Origin: UBA2965 sp036526135
Lineage (GTDB): Bacteria; Pseudomonadota; Gammaproteobacteria; Pseudomonadales; Azotimanducaceae
DNA length: 64,000 bases
Assembly: GCA_036526135.1 (NCBI GenBank)
Contig: DATCZA010000068.1
Location: forward strand, 1 to 64,000
Reading direction: 5' to 3'
Position numbers and translations under genes: made by a program. The notes beneath the pieces are model-generated. The model saw nothing but the letters and a program-made list of their open reading frames with translations, was not told where the DNA came from and did no database searches. Positions 8,142 to 17,074 of the stretch are shown here, in pieces (positions within the stretch are counted from its first letter, which is position 1; each line of letters opens with the position of its first letter).

Positions 8142-9125
8142 TCAAGCTGCAAACGTGTCCACGATGGCATCCAGATTCTCCTGAACCCGACCGCCGCGCA
8201 TCCCCACGCTGGGCGAGTAGAGAATGACGTGGTCGGCAAGACCCTCCCACTGCGTGATCTGGTCGCGCACCTCGTCCGGCGTCCCCGCAATGGCGATGGC
8301 GTCGACCATCTCGTCGCTCACCGCGTCCGCCATGGCGGAAAAATCTCCTTTGCGGAAGGCGGCCGCAATGGCTTCTCCCGTGTCCCGCCAGCCATGGGGC
8401 TCTAAAATGGAGTGGTAAAGCCGCGTGGTGTAGTAAAAGGCGATCTGCCCGCGCGCTTCGTTGCGCGCCTGCTCCGTCGTGTCCGCCACCGCCGTGATGA
8501 TGTAAGGGATCAGCTCGCACGAGCCGTTCTCCAGTTCCGGTAAGACCACGTCGGTGATGTACCTGCGGGTGTAGACCGGGTGGCCGATCAGCCCGTCCGC
8601 CACGGCGGCCGCAGCGCGGATCATGCCCCGGTTCACGGCCGCGAGGCACACCGGGATCGATTCCCGCACGGCGCCGGGGCGCGCATACGCGGGAATCCTG
8701 ACCTGATAGTAAGGGCCTTCGTAGACAAGCCCCCCGCCCTTCTGAGCGGCAAACGCCGCCCGCACGAGGCCGATGGCGTCCTTGATCCTGGGCGCCGGCG
8801 GGTCGTCGAACGGCATGGAGTACCAGTCGCGGTTCATCCTCTCGGTGCCGCTGCCCAATCCCAGAATCATGCGCCCGCCGGAAATCTCGTCGATGTCCAT
8901 GGCGGCAGATGCGGCGAGCATCGGTGTGCGCATGAAGGCATACGCGATGGCGGTGCCCAGCTTGACGCGCTCCGTCGCCGTGGCCACGGCGGCAAGGCGC
9001 ACCAGCCCGTGCATGTTGAAGAACTCGATGGTCCAAACGGATTCGAAGCCCGCGGCTTCCGCCCGGCGAGCCGTGTCGATCTGTCCCTGGATGGAGGGCG
9101 ATCCCAGAATCAGGCCGTATTTCAT
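8142..9125 (-). CDS. luciferase-like (LLM class) flavin/F420-dependent oxidoreductase
   Basis: 327 aa TIM-barrel luciferase-like protein. Typical landmarks: RRAEAAGFESVWTIEFF, ATATERVKLGTAIAYAFMRTP, and ISGGRMILGLGSGTERMN near residues 110-127. Such enzymes use reduced FMN or coenzyme F420 for monooxygenation or hydride transfer; sequence alone does not settle which. Length is normal. It lies between an alcohol dehydrogenase gene upstream and a thioesterase gene downstream on the same strand. Confidence 0.87.
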   Translation of the reverse strand: MKYGLILGSPSIQGQIDTARRAEAAGFESVWTIEFFNMHGLVRLAAVATATERVKLGTAIAYAFMRTPMLAASAAMDIDEISGGRMILGLGSGTERMNRDWYSMPFDDPPAPRIKDAIGLVRAAFAAQKGGGLVYEGPYYQVRIPAYARPGAVRESIPVCLAAVNRGMIRAAAAVADGLIGHPVYTRRYITDVVLPELENGSCELIPYIITAVADTTEQARNEARGQIAFYYTTRLYHSILEPHGWRDTGEAIAAAFRKGDFSAMADAVSDEMVDAIAIAGTPDEVRDQITQWEGLADHVILYSPSVGMRGGRVQENLDAIVDTFAA

Positions 9126-9142
9126 GACGTGTCCTCTTCGCG

Positions 9143-10225
9143 TCAGTGCGGGGGGATCAGGCAGGAGTGAACGGACTCGTCGCCAGGAACCTCTCGAGCC
9201 AGGGTTCGTATCGCAAGCTCCGCGTCCGCCAGCGCGAAGTCATGGGTGTGCATGCGCTCCACCGGCACGCGCCCGGACTCCAGCAGGCGGATGGCGCTGC
9301 GATATCCGGACGACGTCACGCCGATGGCCCCCTTGATGTTGATCTCCTTGAGCACCACGAGATCCGAGACGAAATCCTCCACCGCCTTGAAGCCCTTCAC
9401 GCCGGCCAGCACCACCGTGCCGCCCGGCCGAACCAGCGACAGCGCATCGGACACGGGTTTCGTCGCATATGCGCTCACGTCGACGACCACATCGGCGCCG
9501 CGCCCGTCCGTGATCGCCTTGACCCGCTTTACCGTGTCCTCGCTGTCCACGTCGATGGTGTAATCCGCCCCGAACTCCCGGGCGAGCTGAAGCTTCTTCT
9601 CGTCTGCGGAAAGGCCCGTCACGATGATGGTCCCGGCCCCTACCTCCCGGCAGGCAATCACGCTGGCAAGCCCCCGCTGGCCGGGGCCGAGAATGACCAC
9701 CGTGTCTCCCGGCCGGGTCGCCGGCAGCTCCACCGCCCAGCGGAAGCCCGCGCCAAGCGGGTTGAACATCACGCCGATCTCGGCCGGCAGCTCCGGGCTC
9801 ACCCGATGCACGATGCTGTTCGGATGCAGATACATGTACTGTGAGTAGCCGCCCCACAGCCCCGGCGCTTCGCTCACAGGCACGTACGAGTAGATGAGCC
9901 GGTGGTCGCAGAGGTGATACGAGCCGCTCAGGCACGGCCGGCAGTGACGGCAGGAGATCATCGTCTCCACCGCGACCCGATCGCCCTGATCGACGCCCCA
10001 GCGAGTCGCCGCCCGGTCACCGATCTTGGCGATGGTGCCCAGGGGCTCGTGACCGGGAACCACGGGCATGGGCGTGCGCAGAAGACCCTCGTACTGCTCG
10101 TGATCGCTGCCGCAGATACCGCAGGCTTCCAGCTTCAGCAGCGCCGAATCTTCGTCGATTTCAGGCAGCGGGAGCTCCATGGGCTCGAGCTTGCGCACGT
10201 CGGTCTGAACCATCGCGAACGACAT
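9143..10225 (-). CDS. zinc-dependent medium-chain alcohol dehydrogenase
   Basis: 360 aa from the ATG at 10225 (MSFAMVQTD). A reading extended to 10336 would run into the divergent gene and lacks family similarity. Catalytic zinc ligands are in GICGSDHEQYEG and GHEPLG; the structural-zinc cysteines are in SCRHCRPCLSGSYHLC. The Rossmann motif is degenerate, VVILGPGQRGLAS, where GxGxxG is usual. It should oxidise a secondary or primary alcohol, or polyol, with NAD(P). First gene of the ADH/LLM/thioesterase run; the 104-bp divergent spacer to 10330 should hold both promoters. Confidence 0.88.
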   Translation of the reverse strand: MSFAMVQTDVRKLEPMELPLPEIDEDSALLKLEACGICGSDHEQYEGLLRTPMPVVPGHEPLGTIAKIGDRAATRWGVDQGDRVAVETMISCRHCRPCLSGSYHLCDHRLIYSYVPVSEAPGLWGGYSQYMYLHPNSIVHRVSPELPAEIGVMFNPLGAGFRWAVELPATRPGDTVVILGPGQRGLASVIACREVGAGTIIVTGLSADEKKLQLAREFGADYTIDVDSEDTVKRVKAITDGRGADVVVDVSAYATKPVSDALSLVRPGGTVVLAGVKGFKAVEDFVSDLVVLKEINIKGAIGVTSSGYRSAIRLLESGRVPVERMHTHDFALADAELAIRTLAREVPGDESVHSCLIPPH

Positions 10226-10329
10226 TCTCGGCAACGTCAACGGTGCGGCTCCCCCTCGCTCGAAGCGCTCGGTCGCGCCTCCTCCCGTGATAGTCTCCAC
10301 GAGACTACGGGCAACGGCCTGACAGAGCA

Positions 10330-11814
10330 ATGGCAAGAACCCCCACCGTCATCGTCGTCGGCGGCGGCAACGCGGCCCTTTGCGCCGCGATCAGCGCGGC
10401 CGAGCACGGCGCCGACGTTCGGCTTCTCGAACGCGCCCCGGAGACTCTCGCCGGGGGCAACTCCCGCTTCACGGCCGGCGCCATGCGGGTGACCTACGAC
10501 GGCGTCGAGGACCTGAAACGGCTGATGCCGGAGCTCACCGACGCGGAAATCGCACGCACCGAGTTCGGCAGCTATCCGCGCGATGCGTTCTTCGACGACA
10601 TGGGCCGCATCACCCATTACCGCACCGACCCCGAGCTTGCGGAGACGCTCATCGACTCGAGCTTTTCCACGCTGGTGTGGATGCGCGACCAGGGCGTCCG
10701 CTTCCTGCCTCTCTACGGACGGCAATCATTCGAGGTGGATGGAAAGGCGCGCTTCTGGGGCGGGCTCACCGTCGAGGCCTGGGGTGGCGGACCCGGGCTG
10801 GTCGAAAAGCTCACCGAGGTCGCCCGCGGGCGCGGCGTGGACATCGCCTACTCGGCCCGCGCGGTAGCCCTCGACCATGACGGCCAGCGCGTGGTGGGCG
10901 TCCGAGCGCAGACCCCGGCCGGCCTGGAGACGATTGCCGGCGACGCCGTCATCCTGGCCAGCGGCGGGTTCGAGTCCAACGCCGCCTGGCGCGCACGCCA
11001 CCTGGGCCCGGGCTGGGACCTGGCCCGGGTGCGCGGCACCCGCTTCAACACCGGCGACGGGATCCGGATGGCATTGGAGGTCGGGGCCGCAGCCCGCGGC
11101 CACTGGTCGGGCTGTCATGCGGTGGCCTGGGATCTCAACGCCCCCGAGTACGGGGACCTGAGCGTCGGCGACGGTTTTCAGAAACATTCCTACCCGCTCG
11201 GCATTCTCGTCAACAACGCGGGACGGCGCTTCGTGGACGAAGGAGCCGACTTCCGAAACTACACCTACGCCAGATACGGCGCCGAGATTCTCGCCCAGCC
11301 TCAACAGACGGCCTGGCAGGTATTCGATGCCAAGGTGGCCGGGCTCCTTCGTGACGAGTACCGGATCCGCGCGGTCACCCGGGTAGTCGCCGACAGCCTC
11401 CAATCCCTTGCGGAAAAAATGGAAGGCATGAACGTGAGCGGCTTCCGGTCGACGGTAGAGGCCTTCAATCGGGCCGTTCGAACCGACGTTCCTTTCAACC
11501 CCAGCGTAAAGGACGGTCGTGGAACCGTCGGGCTCGCCATCCCCAAGTCCAACTGGGCAAACCAGCTGGATACCGCCCCCTTCGAGGCCTACGGCGTCAC
11601 CTGCGGCATCACCTTCACCTTCGGCGGCCTGCATACCGACTCGCGAGCCCGGGTCATCGATCAGGGGGGCGAGCCCATCGAAGGGCTGTTTGCCGCCGGC
11701 GAGCTGGTTGGCGGGCTGTTCTATTTCAACTACCCGGGTGGTACCGGGCTGACGTCAGGTTCGGTGTTCGGGAGGATCGCCGGCCGCGAGGCGGCCGGCG
11801 GGCGTTCTGCTTGA
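10330..11814 (+). CDS. FAD-dependent dehydrogenase, TcuA/fumarate-reductase-like
   Basis: 494 aa. N-terminal FAD motif VVGGGNAALCAAISAAEHGA (about 9-28) then LLERAPETLAGGNSRFTAG, the usual pattern of fumarate reductase/succinate dehydrogenase flavoproteins and of tricarballylate dehydrogenase TcuA. The C terminus has TFGGLHTD and the FAD-closing GGTGLTSGSVFGRIAG. TcuA oxidises tricarballylate to cis-aconitate, but no tcuB or tcuC neighbour is present, so the name is by similarity only; a KstD-like 3-ketosteroid or other carboxylate substrate is possible. Divergent from the alcohol dehydrogenase gene. Confidence 0.82.
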   Translation: MARTPTVIVVGGGNAALCAAISAAEHGADVRLLERAPETLAGGNSRFTAGAMRVTYDGVEDLKRLMPELTDAEIARTEFGSYPRDAFFDDMGRITHYRTDPELAETLIDSSFSTLVWMRDQGVRFLPLYGRQSFEVDGKARFWGGLTVEAWGGGPGLVEKLTEVARGRGVDIAYSARAVALDHDGQRVVGVRAQTPAGLETIAGDAVILASGGFESNAAWRARHLGPGWDLARVRGTRFNTGDGIRMALEVGAAARGHWSGCHAVAWDLNAPEYGDLSVGDGFQKHSYPLGILVNNAGRRFVDEGADFRNYTYARYGAEILAQPQQTAWQVFDAKVAGLLRDEYRIRAVTRVVADSLQSLAEKMEGMNVSGFRSTVEAFNRAVRTDVPFNPSVKDGRGTVGLAIPKSNWANQLDTAPFEAYGVTCGITFTFGGLHTDSRARVIDQGGEPIEGLFAAGELVGGLFYFNYPGGTGLTSGSVFGRIAGREAAGGRSA

Positions 11815-11835
11815 GGCCGTGGCCAGATCGCCGGT

Positions 11836-13746
11836 TCAGGGTTGCGACGGCGACTCGCGGTTGGGGTCCAGCTGCAGGACGCGCGGTCCGGCATTCAGGT
11901 GCCCGAGCTGGCTCTCCAGGCTCGCCCCTTCCACGAGGCCCTCGATGAACTGCTTGATGGCATCGTAATCATAGGCATCGCAGGCCTGTTCGAGGGTGTT
12001 CAGCGCGCCCCTGAGCGCCGGCCACGGCAGGAACGTCTCCTCGGCGCGCATGATCTTGGCGTGCTCGGTGCCGATCACCTCGTCTCCCACCAGCAGCTCC
12101 TCGTGGAGCTTCTCGCCAGGCTTGAGTCCGGTGATCCTGATCTCCACGTCTCCACCCGATTGAGAGGAAGTGCGCACCGTCAGCCCTTTGAGCCTGATCA
12201 TCCGCTCCGCGAGCTCCCGGATCTTGACGGGTTCGCCCATGTCGAGAAGGAAAACGTCTCCACCTTCGGCCATGCTGGCGGCCTGCAGGACGAGCTCCGC
12301 CGCCTCCGGAATGGTCATGAAGTAGCGGGTGACCTCGGGATGGGTGACGGTGACCGGCCCGCCCTGGGCGATCTGCTCGGCAAACAGCGGCACCACGGAT
12401 CCCGACGAGCCCAGGACATTGCCGAAGCGCACCATGGAGAAGCGGGTACTGTCGGATATTTCCTGCAGCGCCTGAAGGACCATCTCGGCCAGCCGCTTGC
12501 TCGCGCCCATGACGCTGGTGGTGCGAACGGCTTTGTCGGTGGAGATGAGAATGAACTCGCGCACGCCGGCGTCCATGGCCGCCTGCGCCGTGTAAAGGGT
12601 GCCGAAGGTGTTGTTTCTGAGCCCCTGGATGATGTTGTGCTCGACGAGATCCACGTGCTTGTAAGCCGCGGCGTGGTAAACGGTTTCTACGGCGTAGCTC
12701 TCCATGTTGCGCCGCATGAGCGTGCCGTTGGTGACAGAGCCGAGCACCGCCACGACGTCCACGGGCAGCCCTTCCGATACGATCAGCTGCGTTAGCTCGC
12801 GCTGGATCTCGAACAGCCCGAACTCGGACTGATCGAGCAGCACCATGCGTTGTGGGCCCTGACGAACGATCTGCCGACACAGCTCCGAGCCGATAGACCC
12901 GCCGGCTCCGGTAACGAGAACGCTGCGCCCTTCCACCGAACCGCGAAGAAGGTGCGGCAACGGAGATACCGTGTTGCGACCGATCAGGTCCTCGATCTCC
13001 ACGTCCCGGATGTTGGCGATGGTCTGCCGGCGTGACTCCAGCTCCACGAGATCGGGAATCAAGCGCACGCGAGCGGGAAACGGCTCCAGAAACTCGATGA
13101 TGCGGCGCCGCTCGTCCGGCTCCGCAGACCCTATCGCCACCATGACGTCGCGCGCTCCGGAATCACGCAGCACCCTTCCGAGCGATTTAGGCGGGTAGAC
13201 GTTCAACCCGTCGATGACGCGCTTGTGGAGCGCACGATCGTCATCGATGAAGGCTATCGGGAGGTAGTCGCCCTGCTGGCTCAGCACCCGCGCCAGCTCC
13301 ACGCCCTTCGACCCGGCTCCGTAGATGACGGCGGGACTGCGCAGGCGGACCCGATTCTGCAGCCATTGGAAGTAAGCGCGCATGGAGAAACGGGTGCCGC
13401 TGACGTAGAGGAGGGTGAGCAGCCAGAAGATGATGGGAACGGATCGGGGGAATCCGGGCAGCGGGATCATGTAGGCCACGGCGGCCACAACCAGGGCAAT
13501 GATGGTCGCGCCCTTGACGATGGCCCAGATCGCCTCGCTGCCCGTATGGCGGACCACGTGGCGATACAAGCCAAGAGCACCGAAAACCGGGATGCACAGC
13601 AGGCTGCTGACGACGAAGGCCGGCCAGAACTGCGCCACCTCCGGATTGACCTGCCCCAGGCGCAGGGCGATCGCTGTCCAGAGCGCGATGGGAAGCACGG
13701 CAAAGTCCGTGACCACGGCAATAGCCTGCCGCTTGCGCCGGGACAA
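11836..13746 (-). CDS. WbpM/FlaA1-like nucleotide-sugar 4,6-dehydratase, membrane form
   Basis: 636 aa from a TTG at 13746 (MSRRKRQAIAVVTDF), chosen because an upstream ATG at 13875 would overlap the preceding gene by 100 bp. Four or five membrane helices lie in residues 8-115, then a CoA-binding-like domain with IYGAGSKGVELA (141-152), then an SDR domain with VTGAGGSIGSE (278-288), STDKAV (402-407) and VMGASK. Met413 and Lys417 form the S-M-K triad of the WbpM group, where Met replaces Tyr. WbpM makes UDP-4-keto-6-deoxy-GlcNAc from UDP-GlcNAc. It ends the surface-sugar run, as wbpM does in Pseudomonas. Confidence 0.9.
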   Translation of the reverse strand: MSRRKRQAIAVVTDFAVLPIALWTAIALRLGQVNPEVAQFWPAFVVSSLLCIPVFGALGLYRHVVRHTGSEAIWAIVKGATIIALVVAAVAYMIPLPGFPRSVPIIFWLLTLLYVSGTRFSMRAYFQWLQNRVRLRSPAVIYGAGSKGVELARVLSQQGDYLPIAFIDDDRALHKRVIDGLNVYPPKSLGRVLRDSGARDVMVAIGSAEPDERRRIIEFLEPFPARVRLIPDLVELESRRQTIANIRDVEIEDLIGRNTVSPLPHLLRGSVEGRSVLVTGAGGSIGSELCRQIVRQGPQRMVLLDQSEFGLFEIQRELTQLIVSEGLPVDVVAVLGSVTNGTLMRRNMESYAVETVYHAAAYKHVDLVEHNIIQGLRNNTFGTLYTAQAAMDAGVREFILISTDKAVRTTSVMGASKRLAEMVLQALQEISDSTRFSMVRFGNVLGSSGSVVPLFAEQIAQGGPVTVTHPEVTRYFMTIPEAAELVLQAASMAEGGDVFLLDMGEPVKIRELAERMIRLKGLTVRTSSQSGGDVEIRITGLKPGEKLHEELLVGDEVIGTEHAKIMRAEETFLPWPALRGALNTLEQACDAYDYDAIKQFIEGLVEGASLESQLGHLNAGPRVLQLDPNRESPSQP

Positions 13747-13774
13747 CTGATTGATGAAATTCTCGATGATCTTC

Positions 13775-14758
13775 TCAGCCCTCGTCCTGGGCGGGCAGCC
13801 CCGCGCCGAAACGCATGGACGCCACGCCGATGGGAACCACAGCGGCCACAAGCCAGACCCATGCCAGATCCGCAACGCGCAACGTCAGCCAGGCAAGGGG
13901 CAGCAACCAGAACAAGCCGAAGGCGATGAACACACCGGTAGTCCAGAGATGGCCCTTGAATGCCGCAAGCTTCTGATACAGGTGGCTGCGATGCGCCTGA
14001 GTGAACGCCTGACCGGTCGCCATTCTGACACACAGCGTATACGTTGCGTCAAACCAGAACCCAGCAAGCAGTATGAGAGAGGCGATGAGCGGCAGCACGC
14101 CGTCGCGCGCCAGAAGGAGCGCGAGCAGAGCAAGCAGCAGGCCCAGCACCGCGCTCCCGACATCTCCCATGAAGATTTTTGCCGGCGGCCAGTTGTAGGC
14201 CAAGAATCCCAGCATGGCGCCGGCCGTAAGCCAGCAAAGCTCGCCCATCCAGCCGGGCGCTCCCAGGGTGAGGACCTGGACACCCACCACGTAAAGCAGG
14301 CATTGCCCCGCCGCGATCCCGTCGATGCCATCCATGAAGTTGAACAGGTTGACGTGCCAGAGCAGCGCCAGCCCCGTCAATCCCAGTAGATACCAGGCCC
14401 AGGGCAGATCGAGCTGCCAGACGATGAGCGCAACGGCAGCCGTCTGACAGGTAAACCGCAGACCGGCCGAAAGCTCGGCAAAATCGTCCCAGAGGCTGGC
14501 CGCCGCGACGAGAACCAGGCTGAGCAGCAAGCCGAGGGCCACGTCGACGCCGTCAAGGTAAAGCATCCCGAAAAAAACCAGGAGCGGTATCACGAACCCC
14601 AACCCCCCCGCCGTCGGCGTGGGGACGACGTGGGAGCTGCGCGCATTGGGAACGGCCATTAGGTTCAACGCCCGGCCGACCCGGAGCATCAGGAAGACGA
14701 GCACCGTCGAGGCCGCGAACCCCGCGATCAGGTAGCCTGTCGCCGTTCCCGAAACCAT
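13775..14758 (-). CDS. WbpL/WecA-like undecaprenyl-phosphate sugar-1-phosphate transferase
   Basis: 327 aa polytopic protein (about ten to eleven hydrophobic helices) from the ATG at 14758, which has AAGGA upstream and overlaps the preceding gene by 31 bp. Family motifs: the cytoplasmic SSHVVPTPTAGG near the N terminus, DDFAELS, HVNLFNFMDGIDGIA with the Mg-binding Asp residues, IFMGDVGSA, and a basic HRSHLYQK loop. WbpL starts O-antigen units by placing FucNAc-1-P or GlcNAc-1-P on undecaprenyl phosphate at the inner membrane. Its neighbours supply a 4,6-dehydratase and an epimerase/reductase, which fits a 6-deoxy-HexNAc substrate. Confidence 0.9.
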   Translation of the reverse strand: MVSGTATGYLIAGFAASTVLVFLMLRVGRALNLMAVPNARSSHVVPTPTAGGLGFVIPLLVFFGMLYLDGVDVALGLLLSLVLVAAASLWDDFAELSAGLRFTCQTAAVALIVWQLDLPWAWYLLGLTGLALLWHVNLFNFMDGIDGIAAGQCLLYVVGVQVLTLGAPGWMGELCWLTAGAMLGFLAYNWPPAKIFMGDVGSAVLGLLLALLALLLARDGVLPLIASLILLAGFWFDATYTLCVRMATGQAFTQAHRSHLYQKLAAFKGHLWTTGVFIAFGLFWLLPLAWLTLRVADLAWVWLVAAVVPIGVASMRFGAGLPAQDEG

Positions 14759-15657
14759 CGCATCGTTTCCTTCAACTGCTGATCGGGATCGTGGGGCGGC
14801 TGCCAGCCAAGGCGCTCCCGGGTCATGCTCTGATCTACCTGCAGGGGCTCGAACAGCCGAGTGTAGCGTGCGCGCTGCCCCAATGCCGAGGCGACGGCCG
14901 CCAGCAGCCGCGGCGAAACCCGCCACGAGCGGTCGGGAACCCCCAGCAGCACCGCCATGGCACGAATCAGCTGGGCGACGCTGCGGTCGCGAGCATCCGC
15001 AACGTGGAACACGCCGGAGCCTTCCTCGGCAAGACGAAGCATCAGGCTGCACAGATTGTCGACCCCGACCATGCTGCGCGGCGCAGACGCCGCTCCGAGC
15101 GGCAACGGGACGCCGCTGCCGACCCACCGCGCGAGACTCGCGAAGTTTCCGGCCACGCCGGGCCCGTAAACCAGAGGTGGGCGCACGATGGCCGCGCGCG
15201 TGAAGCCCTCCCGGTCCAGAAGCGCGCGTTCCCCCTCGACTTTGCTGCGCGCGTAGGCATCCCCAGCCCGATAGGCATCCTCTGGTCGAAGCGGCCGCTC
15301 GCTCGTATCTCCGAGCACCTTGATCGAGCTCAGCCAGATCATCGCCGGCACCCCGGCGGCTTCCGACGCGGCGAGGAGGCGGGCGGAAGACTCGACGTTT
15401 ACCCGATGCAGCTCGTCCTCAGCCGCGCCCGATGCCCGGCCGTGAGCAAGTCCGGCGAGATGAAACACCACCTGTGCGCCGCCGAGCGCCCGCGACAGCT
15501 CGACGTCGGCTGAGGCCAGCGTTACGGGAAGCCGCTCGCATCCGGGGAGAGCGTGAGCGCGGGTAATGACCGCCACCTCCCAACCCTCATGACGAAGCGC
15601 GCGGCACAGGTGGGTACCGATGAAGCCGCCGGCGCCGGTGACGACGGCTCTTCTCAC
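14728..15657 (-). CDS. NAD-dependent sugar epimerase/reductase, WbpV/WbpK-like
   Basis: 309 aa extended SDR. The GTG start at 15657 overlaps the stop of the upstream glycosyltransferase gene (GTGA). Motifs: VVTGAGGFIGTHLCRAL near the N terminus, FHLAGLAH, LSSIKVLG, and YARSKVEGE with the catalytic Tyr/Lys. By analogy with WbpK/WbpV it would reduce or epimerise the 4-keto-6-deoxy product of the WbpM-like enzyme to UDP-FucNAc or UDP-QuiNAc, the substrate for the WbpL-like enzyme encoded next. The exact sugar cannot be read from sequence. Confidence 0.88.
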   Translation of the reverse strand: MRRAVVTGAGGFIGTHLCRALRHEGWEVAVITRAHALPGCERLPVTLASADVELSRALGGAQVVFHLAGLAHGRASGAAEDELHRVNVESSARLLAASEAAGVPAMIWLSSIKVLGDTSERPLRPEDAYRAGDAYARSKVEGERALLDREGFTRAAIVRPPLVYGPGVAGNFASLARWVGSGVPLPLGAASAPRSMVGVDNLCSLMLRLAEEGSGVFHVADARDRSVAQLIRAMAVLLGVPDRSWRVSPRLLAAVASALGQRARYTRLFEPLQVDQSMTRERLGWQPPHDPDQQLKETMRWFRERRQAT

Positions 15658-16775
15658 GGCAGCAGCAACTCGTCGTAGACCCGGAACGTATGTCGAACCA
15701 CGTCCTCGAGGGAGAAGACCTCCTCCGCCGCGCTGCGCGCCGCGCGGGCAAAGCGATGACGAAGCGCATCGTCCTCGCCCAGGCGCAGCATGGCGTCGGC
15801 AAGCGGCTCGCTGACCCGGGGCGGGACCAGCAGTCCCGTCACGTTCGGGCGGACCACCTCCCGGCATCCGGCGATGTCCGAGGCGATCATGGCCCGCCCG
15901 CAGGCGGCCGCTTCGAGAAGCGTCTTGGGCAGCCCCTCCCGATAGGACGGCAGGCAGACCACGTGAGCCGCAGCCAGGACCTCGGGAACATCGCGCCGTT
16001 GTCCGAGCCACTCAATCTCGCCGGCCTGCTGCCAGGCGATCAGCTCATCGGGCCGCAGCGATGCAGGATTTCCAGGATCCACGTCGCCGACGAGCTGGAA
16101 TCGCCAGTCGGGGCGCCGTTGCCTGACCCGGCGGGCGGCCTCGACGTACTCGTAAACCCCTTTGTGCCGGAGCATCCGTCCAACGAGCACGAACGTCACG
16201 GGGCCGGGCGGCTCGGGAGCGCACCGGAACACGTCCAGATCGACGCCCGATCCGCGAATCAGCGCAACGTGTTGCCGGTCTACGATGCCCCGCTGGGTGA
16301 ACGCCTGCATGTCCTCGTTGTTCTGGAATATCACGCGCATGTTGGGATGGAACATGCACAAACGGTAAAGCAGCTGCACGACGCTTCGTCGGATGCGGGC
16401 AAGCAGCCCGCGCCGGGTAAACACGAACCCCATCCCCGGCACGGCGTTCACCACGGCGGGCACGCCGCTCCAGCGCGCCATGGAAGTGCCGTAAAGAACC
16501 GGCTTGATGGTCACGTGATGAACCAGGTCGGGCTTCTCGGCACGGTAGATTCGCAGCAGCGCGGCGGCGGTGCGCAGTTCCTTGAACGGATTGAAACCGC
16601 TTCGCGACATGGGCACCGTAACGTAGCGCAGCCCCGCGTCCGCCAGTCCCTGCTCCCCGGTATTGGCGCCGCAAACCACCACCACCTCCACCTCGTGACG
16701 TTTTGCTTCCACGGCCAAAGCCAGGCGGTGAGAGAGAAAGAACCGTCCTTCGTTGACCACGTAGATGATCTTCAT
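15654..16775 (-). CDS. GT4-type glycosyltransferase (family 1 fold)
   Basis: 373 aa from the ATG at 16775 (MKIIYVVNEGRFFLSHR), the natural N terminus of this family; further starts upstream add non-homologous residues. GT-B fold: an N-terminal acceptor domain with VHHVTIKPVLYGT, a C-terminal donor domain with FVLVGRMLRHKGVYEYVEAA, and EGLPKTLLEAAACGRAMIASD carrying the Ex7E-type retaining motif. It probably adds a hexose or HexNAc to the lipid-linked sugar started by WbpL. First gene of the four-gene sugar run; three of the four genes overlap. Confidence 0.9.
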   Translation of the reverse strand: MKIIYVVNEGRFFLSHRLALAVEAKRHEVEVVVVCGANTGEQGLADAGLRYVTVPMSRSGFNPFKELRTAAALLRIYRAEKPDLVHHVTIKPVLYGTSMARWSGVPAVVNAVPGMGFVFTRRGLLARIRRSVVQLLYRLCMFHPNMRVIFQNNEDMQAFTQRGIVDRQHVALIRGSGVDLDVFRCAPEPPGPVTFVLVGRMLRHKGVYEYVEAARRVRQRRPDWRFQLVGDVDPGNPASLRPDELIAWQQAGEIEWLGQRRDVPEVLAAAHVVCLPSYREGLPKTLLEAAACGRAMIASDIAGCREVVRPNVTGLLVPPRVSEPLADAMLRLGEDDALRHRFARAARSAAEEVFSLEDVVRHTFRVYDELLLP

Positions 16776-17074
16776 CACCCGATCATCCATATGAGCAGGT
16801 CGGCGCCGGTACCCGCGCCGGCAGAGGTGGGCATTAGGGGCAAACGCTGCAAAGAATCCATACTTCGTCGCGACGCCATCGGCGGCTTTCGTGCTCCATC
16901 TTACCGCCCGCGCCCCGGCAATGAGAGGTGCTCCGGACAATGCGCTTGACCGGCGTCACAAAAACACCGACGAGCGGCCAGGCTCCGGGGCAAGCCTGCC
17001 ACCCGGAGCCTGGCCTGGCGAACTCAGGACGACGCCCGGCGAACGCCGCATCGAAGGTGCCTCAAGCCGCAGGG
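16776..17074. other. 299-bp intergenic region between the sugar genes and comEA
   Basis: No open reading frame with a credible start or family match was found here. The 16976-17015 stem-loop lies in its right half. Nearer the sugar genes the sequence is rich in GGC/GCC without an obvious consensus promoter, although the sugar operon presumably starts here. Confidence 0.4.
16976..17015 (-). terminator. 14-bp perfect stem-loop downstream of comEA
   Basis: GGCCAGGCTCCGGG (16976-16989) pairs exactly with CCCGGAGCCTGGCC (17002-17015) around a 12-nt loop. It lies 59 bp past the comEA stop on the minus strand. TTTTT occurs on that strand about 13 nt after the stem, so it is a plausible but not textbook intrinsic terminator separating comEA from the sugar operon. 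Confidence 0.5.
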
